Source of the DNA: Paenibacillus plantarum
GTDB lineage: Bacteria; Bacillota; Bacilli; Paenibacillales; NBRC-103111
Direction of reading: 5' to 3'
Length of the DNA stretch: 64,000 nt
Assembly: GCF_013141695.1 (NCBI RefSeq)
Contig: NZ_WHNY01000067.1
Coordinates: forward strand, 1 to 64,000
The translations under genes were made by a program, and so were the position numbers. Positions 16,888 through 24,438 of this stretch are shown piece by piece. The notes under the pieces are model-generated. The model did no database searches. It saw only the letters and a program-made list of their open reading frames with translations, and was not told the origin of the DNA. Each line of letters starts with the position of its first letter. Positions within the stretch are counted from its first letter, which is position 1.

Positions 16888-17871
16888 ATGAATATGACAG
16901 ATTCGAATAAGCCTTCCTGCTGCTCTGCTTCCAGAAGTCAGGCTTCCTTGAAGTTCATCCCTGATGTGAGGGACAAAGAAATTGAAGCGAATCAGGCTTG
17001 CCCACCAACTCGACCTGCCAAAGAAGATATGATTTACTCACCGGGCGGGGAGTTTCTGATGGGGACAGACGATAGGGAGGGCTTTCCCTCGGATGGGGAA
17101 GGTCCTGTTCGAGCCGTCACCATTGATCCGTTCTATATTGATCCGTATACGGTAACGAATTCGGAATTCAAGAAGTTTGTAGACGCAACAGGGTATGTAA
17201 CAGAGGCGGAGAAATTCGGATGGTCGTATGTCTTTCATCTGTTTGTACCCGGAACCGGAGTCAACATTATCGGTTCGCCTAGACAAACGCCGTGGTGGCT
17301 GGGAGTCGAAGGTGCCAGCTGGCATGTTCCGGAAGGGCCTGGCTCTGGCATCGAAGAAAGGCTCGACCACCCGGTGATTCATATTTCTTGGAATGACGCG
17401 GAAGATTACTGCAGATGGGCTGGCAAACGACTGCCGACAGAAGCAGAATGGGAATTCGCAGCCCGCGGAGGACTCGTTCAGAAACGATATCCTTGGGGAG
17501 ATGAGATCAAACCTGGCGGCAAACATATGTGCAATATATGGCAGGGGAAATTCCCAGAAAAAAACAACGCTAGTGATGGATTTGCCGGGACGGCGCCAGT
17601 AAAGTCCTTTGAGCCGAATGGATTCGGCCTATATCAAGTGGCCGGCAATGTGTGGGAATGGTGCGCGGATTGGTTCAGTCCAACCTTTCATATGAACGCT
17701 CCGCGGGTTAACCCTTCTGGTCCGCCGGAGGGGACGGGCCGTGTCATGCGCGGCGGGTCATATTTATGCCATAGATCCTACTGCAACCGCTACCGTGTAG
17801 CTGCCCGCAGCAAAAATACACCGGACAGTTCGACAGGCAATATGGGCTTTCGCTGTGCTGCTGATGTTTAG
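16888..17871 (+). CDS. Formylglycine-generating enzyme
   Basis: This 327-residue enzyme converts the cysteine of the sulfatase CxPxR motif to formylglycine, using oxygen and copper. The FGE-sulfatase fold runs from about residue 48 to the end (SPGGEFLMGTDD near the start, WEWCADWFSP late). The catalytic cysteines are both present: Cys294 and Cys299 in GGSYLCHRSYCNRYR, five residues apart as in the human enzyme (Cys336/Cys341). A short N-terminal stretch holds an extra Cys pair (CCSASRS). No signal peptide is visible, which matches the four cytosolic sulfatases that are its substrates. GTGAGGT before the ATG can act as ribosome binding site. A strong terminator follows, so it is the last gene of the locus. 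Confidence 0.95.
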   Translation: MNMTDSNKPSCCSASRSQASLKFIPDVRDKEIEANQACPPTRPAKEDMIYSPGGEFLMGTDDREGFPSDGEGPVRAVTIDPFYIDPYTVTNSEFKKFVDATGYVTEAEKFGWSYVFHLFVPGTGVNIIGSPRQTPWWLGVEGASWHVPEGPGSGIEERLDHPVIHISWNDAEDYCRWAGKRLPTEAEWEFAARGGLVQKRYPWGDEIKPGGKHMCNIWQGKFPEKNNASDGFAGTAPVKSFEPNGFGLYQVAGNVWEWCADWFSPTFHMNAPRVNPSGPPEGTGRVMRGGSYLCHRSYCNRYRVAARSKNTPDSSTGNMGFRCAADV

Positions 17872-17945
17872 GTTGTACTCACTTTCGAAACTAGATGAAT
17901 GCTGGTCATGTCCCTGTTTAATAGATATTATGTAGGTGAATTTTT

Positions 17946-17998
17946 AAAAGACAAAAAACACGATAACCCACATTGGGGATTCGTGTTTTTTGTCTTTT
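17946..17998. terminator. Strong, probably bidirectional terminator
   Basis: A perfect 18-bp stem (AAAAGACAAAAAACACGA at 17946-17963, complement at 17981-17998) flanks a 17-base loop. The T-rich right arm ends the sulfatase operon; the A-rich left arm would do the same for minus-strand transcripts. Confidence 0.85.
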
Positions 17999-18171
17999 AG
18001 GAAGGGGGATATGCTCTTAAATGTTCCCACCTGGGAGGGGATTCCTCGTATGCATCTAAATGAATAATCATACATTTCCTTGGTTGCGGATAGTCTCAAC
18101 AATTATGGTAATAAGGATATCTTTGCGATATGGCGTATGAGTGAATTCTCACTATTTATGAAAACTACCCT
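17999..18171. other. Intergenic stretch without recognisable content
   Basis: Between the terminator and the broken TetR gene nothing could be recognised in either strand beyond AT-rich sequence and short chance frames. Confidence 0.5.
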
Positions 18172-18676
18172 TTAAAAAATCGCATAAAACATCAATATTT
18201 TCTTAGTAATTATGACGCCACACACCATTGCCGATTGAAAATGATCCGCTAATAACTGGTAGATACTATGCTCGGATTGTCTTATTTCCTGTAGTTGTTC
18301 CTCATTTAAAAAGGGCTCAGCCTCTCTCAGCATCGTTTCGATTTCGGCATGGGGATTGGTTAACCGTGCTCAGCTACTGTAACCAATCCCTCTTCGAGGT
18401 GTTCGGCCTCCTGTAGAATACGAGATATATGCCTATGTACTTGATTTAAGACGGTCGTAACTGCCACATTAAATAATTCCGGTTTGCTAATGAAATGATA
18501 ATAAATAGCAGGCTTGGACACTTGGCATTCTTCGGCGATTTGAAGCAGCGACACAGACTCGTATCCGTACTCCATAAAGCGTTTGGATGCAGTCTTAATA
18601 ATCATTTCTTGTATGGAAGGATCATTTTTTGCATGCTTGGGTCTACCTGGCGCGCTTTGCGAGTGTTTTTTATCAT
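18172..18676 (-). pseudogene. TetR-family regulator, frameshifted
   Basis: Three frames on the minus strand join to one TetR-type repressor. The first codons (ATG at 18676, after GGAGG) lead in another frame into HSQSAPGRPKHAKNDPSIQE. A single extra A in the six-A run near 18670 would restore MIKKHSQSAPGRPK. The helix-turn-helix region follows (MIIKTASKRFMEYGYESVSL, then IAEECQVSKPAIYYHF). The frame then stops at 18360 after VAEHG, and the next frame continues with NPHAEIETMLREAEPFLNEE, ending early at 18172. The ligand-binding part is therefore truncated. The first shift could be a sequencing slip, but two lesions plus a shortened C-terminus argue for decay. Confidence 0.75.
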
Positions 18677-18845
18677 AACTACCTCCATGAATATTTTATG
18701 ACAATTCATCATTTTAAAAAGCGTCTTGATAATTAACCTACTGGTATATATAATTTAATGAGATCAAAGTATCTCCTCCATGAAAATTATTGTCATGGTT
18801 GCATCAAGAACAGGCAGGTGAAAAATACTGGCAACGATTACTCGG

Positions 18846-19766
18846 TTGAAATGGCTTAGTTACGCAACAACGCTGTTTATGTTTTTCGCGACATTTGGAG
18901 GTGGCATCGTCACCAGAACAGAGTCCGGTCTGGGATGCGGCACGGAATGGCCACTGTGTCACGGGAAATTTGTTCCGGCTCATACGCTTGCTTCTGTCAT
19001 CGAATACACGCATAGGCTGGTGAGTACGACTGCAGGCATTTTGGCCGTGGCTACACTGCTAACTTTTTTAGTGTATTTGAAGCAGCGAAAAGATTTGCAA
19101 TTTTTTGCAGCGCTAACACTGGTTTTTGTCGTCATTCAAGGCACAATGGGTGCATTAGCAGTCGTATTTTCACAATCTCCCCCCGTGATGGCGCTCCATT
19201 TGGGCTTCGCTTTTATCGCTTTAGCGAGTTCTTTAATGACGAGTCTTGGCTCGAGGCAAGAACAGAAGGCGCGGGGACTTGCGAAATTCGAGCAGATGCC
19301 GAGGACAAGCAAGGCATTTCGCAATTTTGTATGGTGCTTGACCGTATATTCTTATTTGGTGGTCTATACCGGCGCATTTGTAAGTCATACCGATTCGGCA
19401 GGTTCCTGTACCGGATTGTTTTGCACAGGCAGTCGACTGCAGGAAGTGGCAGGAGGGATAACAATCGAATTGACTCACCGGATCGCCGGAATGCTGCTGG
19501 TTTTGCTGGTTGTCATGTTGTGGTTTTGGATTTACAAAAATTACAAGAGCAATCGTGAATTGACGATGCAAGCCCAGTTTGCTGTTGGTCTCATTTTGTT
19601 CCAAGTTCTTACTGGCGTAGGCATGCTGTATACGCTTAGCCGCCCGGAAGTGTACATGTTCGTTGTACTAGCCCATATGACCACTATTGCTGTACTATTT
19701 GGCATGCTTGCCTACATGAGCTATCTGACATGGAGGCTTTCCAAGCCCGCAACAATTGAAAAATAA
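18846..19766 (+). CDS. ctaA: Heme A synthase CtaA/COX15
   Basis: This membrane enzyme oxidises the C8 methyl of heme O to make heme A for cytochrome aa3-type oxidase. It has eight hydrophobic helices in two similar halves. The conserved histidines are in EYTHRLVS, ALHLGFAF, ELTHRIAGM and VLAHMTT, and both Cys pairs are present (GCGTEWPLCHG and SCTGLFCTG). The given TTG is the most upstream ordinary start, but the only good ribosome binding site (AGGCAGGTGA, 18811-18820) is 25 bases away. A CTG at 18828 is placed correctly and would give an N-terminus beginning MATITRLKW, so a CTG start is likely. It is unrelated to the sugar genes around it and has no cytochrome oxidase genes beside it in the window. 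Confidence 0.9.
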   Translation: MKWLSYATTLFMFFATFGGGIVTRTESGLGCGTEWPLCHGKFVPAHTLASVIEYTHRLVSTTAGILAVATLLTFLVYLKQRKDLQFFAALTLVFVVIQGTMGALAVVFSQSPPVMALHLGFAFIALASSLMTSLGSRQEQKARGLAKFEQMPRTSKAFRNFVWCLTVYSYLVVYTGAFVSHTDSAGSCTGLFCTGSRLQEVAGGITIELTHRIAGMLLVLLVVMLWFWIYKNYKSNRELTMQAQFAVGLILFQVLTGVGMLYTLSRPEVYMFVVLAHMTTIAVLFGMLAYMSYLTWRLSKPATIEK

Positions 19767-19794
19767 TGAAAGTTATTCAAAGGAGAGTTGCTCA

Positions 19795-20562
19795 GTGACA
19801 AAGACAAAACGAAAACGCATATGGCTGCGCATCCTGTTGGCGGGCTTCGTCCTCATCGCGCTTGTTGCCGCCGGATCATTCCTGTATCTAAAATCTCAAA
19901 CATACGCACCAAGCAATAAAGCGGAGTCGGCATTGCAAAGCAACAGCGAGGTAAATGTAACAGAGGGGAAAAACGGGTATACATTCGAGCCTGCGGATGG
20001 AAGCATCATGCAGCCCAACATTATTTTTTATCCTGGCGGATTAGTTGAGCCGGGCAGCTATTCGCCGTTTGCAAGCGAGCTTGCTAAGCTAGGTCATCGT
20101 GTATACATTGCAAAAATGCCGCTTAATCTGGCTATTTTTGGGCAAAACAAAGCCGATTCCTTCGTGAAGGAGCATCCGGGCGAATCCTTTGTCATCGGAG
20201 GACACTCGCTAGGGGGCGCGTTTGCGGCCAGATATGCTTCAGAGCACAGCGATCAACTGGCAGGCATCTACTTCTTAGCTTCGTATGCTGATGAGAGCGG
20301 AAGCCTTTCCGAAACCGACCTTGCCGCGCTGCAAATTACAGGTACGTCTGACGGGGTTCTTAAACTTGAGGAATGGGAAAGCTCAAAAGCCAATCTTCCC
20401 GAGTTAACGGAATATGTTTCGATCAATGGCGGGAATCACGGACAATTCGGATCCTATGGCCCGCAAAAGGGAGATAGTGATCCTCAAATCGGAGAAGATG
20501 ACCAGTTGGAGAAGGTTGTTGATGCCATGCAGAATTGGATGGAGCAATTTAAAAATAATTAG
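19795..20562 (+). CDS. Membrane-anchored alpha/beta hydrolase
   Basis: This 255-residue protein has one N-terminal membrane helix (IWLRILLAGFVLIALVAAG) and an extracellular alpha/beta hydrolase domain. The nucleophile elbow GGHSLGGAFAA places Ser138, and a late GGNHGQFG supplies the catalytic His; the acid is likely in the segment ITGTSDGV. The GTG at 19795 is chosen because AAGGAGAG lies seven bases before it; an earlier ATG at 19756 would overlap ctaA. The family is an Abhydrolase_5-like group of small secreted esterase/lipase-like proteins. The substrate is unknown. Confidence 0.85.
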   Translation: MTKTKRKRIWLRILLAGFVLIALVAAGSFLYLKSQTYAPSNKAESALQSNSEVNVTEGKNGYTFEPADGSIMQPNIIFYPGGLVEPGSYSPFASELAKLGHRVYIAKMPLNLAIFGQNKADSFVKEHPGESFVIGGHSLGGAFAARYASEHSDQLAGIYFLASYADESGSLSETDLAALQITGTSDGVLKLEEWESSKANLPELTEYVSINGGNHGQFGSYGPQKGDSDPQIGEDDQLEKVVDAMQNWMEQFKNN

Positions 20563-20597
20563 CACAATCTAAAGGATATGTGCAATAACGGCATGAG

Positions 20598-20621
20598 GGC
20601 AGCCATCATCGATCGGCTGCC
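20598..20621 (+). terminator. Hairpin after the hydrolase gene
   Basis: GGCAGCC (20598-20604) pairs with GGCTGCC (20615-20621) around a ten-base loop. The stem is GC-rich, but only a weak T-rich tail follows. Confidence 0.5.
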
Positions 20622-21024
20622 TTCATATCATTTAGTTGTTCAATCTATTGTCGCCTTCCTTCCAATACACCATAATGATCAAATTAATAAGGTTGAAAGT
20701 GATTTTTTAATTAATATTAATGCTTTTTGGCGGAGACTTTATGGAAGTGAAAAAACTGGATAAGAATTGGTATTAGGTATCGTGTTTTTTTGCGTTCTTA
20801 AATAATTTCACGACGTATCATCTTACAATTTTCATATGAAATGACAGAACTTGAGTATAGTATCCCGTGCGGACACTCTTTTTTTACGACAGTACATGTT
20901 TGCTGAAAGAAAGCGCTCTATATTTCATGTATGCGCTTTAAAAATTACAAGAAATCATAGAAAAGTGATATATGCCCTTAACTTTGCCTTTGATAAAATC
21001 AAATCAGAAGGAGAGGGAGAGCAT
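20622..21024. other. AT-rich intergenic region
   Basis: About 400 bases between the hydrolase hairpin and the broken permease. Open frames here are short and lack ribosome binding sites. The last 170 bases presumably hold the old promoter of the permease gene, but no clear -35/-10 pair was found. Confidence 0.4.
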
Positions 21025-21641
21025 ATGTCAGAAGCCATCACAACTGTGCAAACGAAAGAAAATACGAAGAAAAATACAAAGAAAAAATTATTTTCGGATT
21101 TTAGAGACCATAAAACGTATTATTTCATGCTTGCCCCAATGATCATATTCTTTATCCTATTTTCATATCTGCCGATGTTTGGTGTCTATTACGCCTTTGT
21201 GGACTATGATTTTAGCAAAGGAATCGCAAGTAAGTTTGTCTGGTTCAAAAACTTTGAGTTTTTGTTCCAAGGTGGGTTTGACTCCATCATATGGAAATTA
21301 ACGAAAAACACAATTCTTTACAATATTGCTTTTATTGGACTAAATACTTTTTTTCAAATCGTAACGCAAGCAGCTCCGGCAAAAGCAGTATTGTCGAACA
21401 ACAATTGGGATAATGACGGGAACTTCAACGTCACAATGAATATGTGGTGGGGAACGAATGGTACAAGTTATCGTTTATATGAAAATGATGTTGTCATCTA
21501 TTCGCAAGAGTTGACGAACAATTCACCGTCAGCTCAATCGGCAACAGCCATAATAACGAACAAGGCCTATACCGCGCGGAGTTAGTGAACTATGCTGGTG
21601 CAACATCCAGCAATACGATGAGTGTGACAGTAACTAAGTAA
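21025..21641 (+). pseudogene. Chimera: ABC permease N-half joined to chitinase-type Ig domain
   Basis: The gene starts with a good ribosome binding site (AAGGAGAGGG) and MSEAITTVQ. Up to about residue 114 it is the N-terminus of an LplB-type sugar permease (first helix YYFMLAPMIIFFILFSYLP). At about 21365 it switches in frame to VTQAAPAKAVLSNNNWDNDG and then FNVTMNMWWGTNGTSYRLYE. This is the Ig-like domain that ends or precedes many chitinase-type enzymes. The frame stops at 21585, but the domain continues in the next frame as RAELVNYAGATSSNTMSVTV and ends at 21641. So a deletion fused two genes, and a later frameshift broke the fusion. The remainder of a permease and of a secreted glycosidase are both missing. 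Confidence 0.85.
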
Positions 21642-21660
21642 CAAAATAAGTCCTGCATAA

Positions 21661-21718
21661 TCCCTCTTACGTTCATTTCGTTGGATATTTCATTGCCAAT
21701 CGCGTAAGAGGGATTTTT
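21661..21718 (+). terminator. Terminator after the chimeric gene
   Basis: TCCCTCTTACG (21661-21671) pairs with CGTAAGAGGGA (21703-21713), followed by TTTTTG. It is probably the original terminator of the lost glycosidase gene. Confidence 0.75.
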
Positions 21719-21818
21719 GTATAGGCGTGATAATGGATGTCTTGAACAGAGTACGTTACAACGAACATTGGAAATATTCGAAGCATGAGAGATATATTAT
21801 AGATGGGTAGTTTAGCTT

Positions 21819-22796
21819 TCAATAGTTATTAGCCATTTCCTCTTGTTTAATCTCTTCAAAGCCAGTGTCAATCCAACCCGTTGGCGTAGCCTGTTTAGCT
21901 GCGGCGAGAAGTTGCTCAATGATCAGATTACCCCATAGATGCTCATTTTCAGAAACCACAGCATTGATTTGACCATTCAATAAGGCCTCTTTCACTTCAG
22001 GTGTCAAACCGAACGTCATCGCATAACGCTTCAGTCCTTGCGATTTCCACACCAAGATTGCATTGGAGCTGGAAACAATATCGAGCGGGACGAGAGCGTC
22101 AAAATGTGGATGCTCATTAATCATGGATTCTAGATCTGTAATAGCTTTCTCATTATCGCCGTTATGATATTTCTTCTCCAGAACTTGAATTTCCGTGTTT
22201 AATTTCAAATATTGTTCTAATCCCTGTAGTCGTTGGCGTATTTGAGGAGAGCCGGACATACTTCCCTCGATCATGATCATGCCTCTGCCTTTCAGATTAT
22301 GATCAATCATTTGCCCCATGAGCGTACCTTCTTGAAGTGGATCACTGCCGATAAAGGAGTAACGCTTACTGTTAGGCACGTCGGATTCGAAACAAATCAC
22401 AGGAATACCAGCCTGCACGGCCTTATTAATCAAGGGCTCGAAGGCAATAGGATCAATGGGATCTATGGCGATTCCGCTGACTCTCTGAGTAATTAGAGTT
22501 TCCATCATTCGCATTTGCTGCTCTAAGTTAATTTCATCAGGTGCTTTGACAATTAATTGTACAGGATGTGGCTTACTCGCAATCTCAATAGAATCGGTAA
22601 TCATTTCATAGAAAGGATGGGCCATCGGATAGATGATTCCAAATGTGAGCATATCGGCACGTTTCGTGTTAGAACTCGTTGAATTTGGTGAGCTTGATGT
22701 CGAATAAGATACTTCAGGAGTGGAAGCTGAACTTCTACATCCCGTTAACACCAGTAACATCAACGTTCCAAGTGTCACCCATTTAATCATCCTCAT
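21819..22796 (-). CDS. Sugar-binding lipoprotein, likely co-sensor
   Basis: This 325-residue lipoprotein (lipobox LTGC, Cys20) has a periplasmic-binding-protein type I fold like RbsB/XylF: GIIYPMAHPFYEMI, then ISGIAIDPIDP-like and GIPVICFESDVPNSKRYSFI segments. ATG at 22796 is chosen because GGGAGA lies about eight bases upstream; it overlaps the response regulator end by 14 bases. It is the third gene of an operon with a sensor kinase and regulator and has no permease of its own. In Clostridium the XylFII lipoprotein binds xylose and switches on the LytS kinase in a similar operon. By analogy this protein may present a sugar to the kinase encoded upstream; that link is inferred. Confidence 0.85.
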   Translation of the reverse strand: MRMIKWVTLGTLMLLVLTGCRSSASTPEVSYSTSSSPNSTSSNTKRADMLTFGIIYPMAHPFYEMITDSIEIASKPHPVQLIVKAPDEINLEQQMRMMETLITQRVSGIAIDPIDPIAFEPLINKAVQAGIPVICFESDVPNSKRYSFIGSDPLQEGTLMGQMIDHNLKGRGMIMIEGSMSGSPQIRQRLQGLEQYLKLNTEIQVLEKKYHNGDNEKAITDLESMINEHPHFDALVPLDIVSSSNAILVWKSQGLKRYAMTFGLTPEVKEALLNGQINAVVSENEHLWGNLIIEQLLAAAKQATPTGWIDTGFEEIKQEEMANNY

Positions 22797-24438
22797 GAAG
22801 AGAATCTCCCTTCGTGCTATCGAGAGCTTCATCAGCAGTCCCATTCTTTCTAAATTCTTTGGGGGTCATACCGGTTAAGCGTTTGAATAAATTGGAAAAA
22901 TAATGGGGGTCATTATAACCCACTAAAAAAGCGATCTCATAGGATTTCGCCGACGTGCTTTTAAGCAGATCCATCGCTTTGCGAATGCGTATTTGGGTCA
23001 AAAACTCAATGAAGGTTTGACCCGTTTCCTGGCTGAATACTCTGCTCAAGTAATTAGGACTTAGATTGACATACTCGGCAGCATCTTGTAAGGAGAAATT
23101 ATCCCTCTCAAAACTCAATTGCATGTAATCTTTGACCTTCGTAATCATATCACTGTATTTATCGTAAATACGAGAACGCCAGTTCCAGAACTGTTCGATC
23201 AAACTGACCAAATAAGCACAAGTTTCTTCCCAGCTCCGTATATTGCCGATCATCTGTTGGAATTGATGAAGTGACTTTTCAGGTTCAGCAAGATGTCGAT
23301 ACATATCTTTATTGGAACGGAAAGCTTCAATGGTCACGTCATTTAAAATATAAAAACCAATGGAAGAGGAATGCCAATTAATATCAGCTAATGCTGCAGC
23401 ATATTCAGCGACGAAGGATCCTAATTTATTATGCGACCCAATTTTCAAAAAATCCATAAAAGCACCACGGTCCAAAAAGAGCGTCGGATCTAAGGTTTCT
23501 GTCTTCATCTCACTTAGCACATTTCGATTTTGACGGGATAGCCTCCGCCAGTGAGCATCTTCCATGGCATCAAGAAAGGATAAATGTACATTCTGGAGGC
23601 GATCTTGCACACTGCCAATGCCAATGGAGATCGGCAGAGAGTGAGCTTCTTCGGAGATCTCTTTTTGTAAATCTTGAAATACCTGTAACTCAAGTTTCAA
23701 ATTCTCTAAGGTATCGCTCTTAATGATCCAAACACTTTCAGAGCGGCTGCGTTGAAACATCAAATGCTCAACATTCACCTTCAATCGAACACACTTGTCC
23801 AATAGTAAGCGCTCATGTTCATACATAGCATTCAAGTCATTATGTTTATATGCCTCTGTCTCACGTAAATCCAGTACGGTTACGACATAATAATGAGCGA
23901 TAATAGTCAATTGAATAGAAGCACTATGATGCATCACCTCTGAGGTGGTCATGAAACCACTGCAGAGATCATTCAATAACTTTTCTTGCGAAATGACGCT
24001 ATGTTCGTTTTCTTTATCTTTAAGTAATTGGAGTTGAGTTTGTATGTCTAGCTCTTTATCAATTTGTTGACTGACTCTGTGGAGCACCTTCAACAGCTCA
24101 TCTGGGCTAATTGGTTTCAAACAGTATTCTTCAACACCAATTTGCATCGCTGTTCTTGCATATTCAAACTCCGCATGGCCACTAATAATAATGATCTTCA
24201 TATCTGGAAACTGCTTACTCATAATGCTGCTTAATTCCAGCCCGTTCATGAAAGGCATAAGAATATCCGTAATCAAGATGTCAGGTTGTAAGCTTTCAAT
24301 AATAGGAAGGGCAACCTCGCCATCTGATGCATCGCCACAGTATATAAACCCTTCTTTCTCCCAATCAATACAATCACGAATGATCTCTCTAATTAATATC
24401 TCATCGTCAACTAGCAATATTTTTTTCACGGACATCAT
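22783..24438 (-). CDS. YesN-type response regulator, AraC output domain
   Basis: This 551-residue regulator has a receiver domain with Asp11-Asp12, phosphoacceptor Asp58 in LITDILMPFMNG and the lysine of YCLKPIS. A long middle region (about 150-430) follows, and two AraC helix-turn-helix motifs end the protein (DAAEYVNLSPNYLSRVFSQE and EIAFLVGYNDPHYFSNLFKR). The ATG at 24438 overlaps the kinase stop (ATGA). It is the likely activator of the divergent furanose transporter, and perhaps of the cohesin/SLH enzyme units that share a promoter motif. Confidence 0.93.
   Translation of the reverse strand: MMSVKKILLVDDEILIREIIRDCIDWEKEGFIYCGDASDGEVALPIIESLQPDILITDILMPFMNGLELSSIMSKQFPDMKIIIISGHAEFEYARTAMQIGVEEYCLKPISPDELLKVLHRVSQQIDKELDIQTQLQLLKDKENEHSVISQEKLLNDLCSGFMTTSEVMHHSASIQLTIIAHYYVVTVLDLRETEAYKHNDLNAMYEHERLLLDKCVRLKVNVEHLMFQRSRSESVWIIKSDTLENLKLELQVFQDLQKEISEEAHSLPISIGIGSVQDRLQNVHLSFLDAMEDAHWRRLSRQNRNVLSEMKTETLDPTLFLDRGAFMDFLKIGSHNKLGSFVAEYAAALADINWHSSSIGFYILNDVTIEAFRSNKDMYRHLAEPEKSLHQFQQMIGNIRSWEETCAYLVSLIEQFWNWRSRIYDKYSDMITKVKDYMQLSFERDNFSLQDAAEYVNLSPNYLSRVFSQETGQTFIEFLTQIRIRKAMDLLKSTSAKSYEIAFLVGYNDPHYFSNLFKRLTGMTPKEFRKNGTADEALDSTKGDSLHEDD

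Noticed and set aside
20578..20763. Open frame of 61 codons after the hydrolase gene
   Set aside because: It includes the hairpin at 20598, has only a weak start context and no similarity that I recognise.
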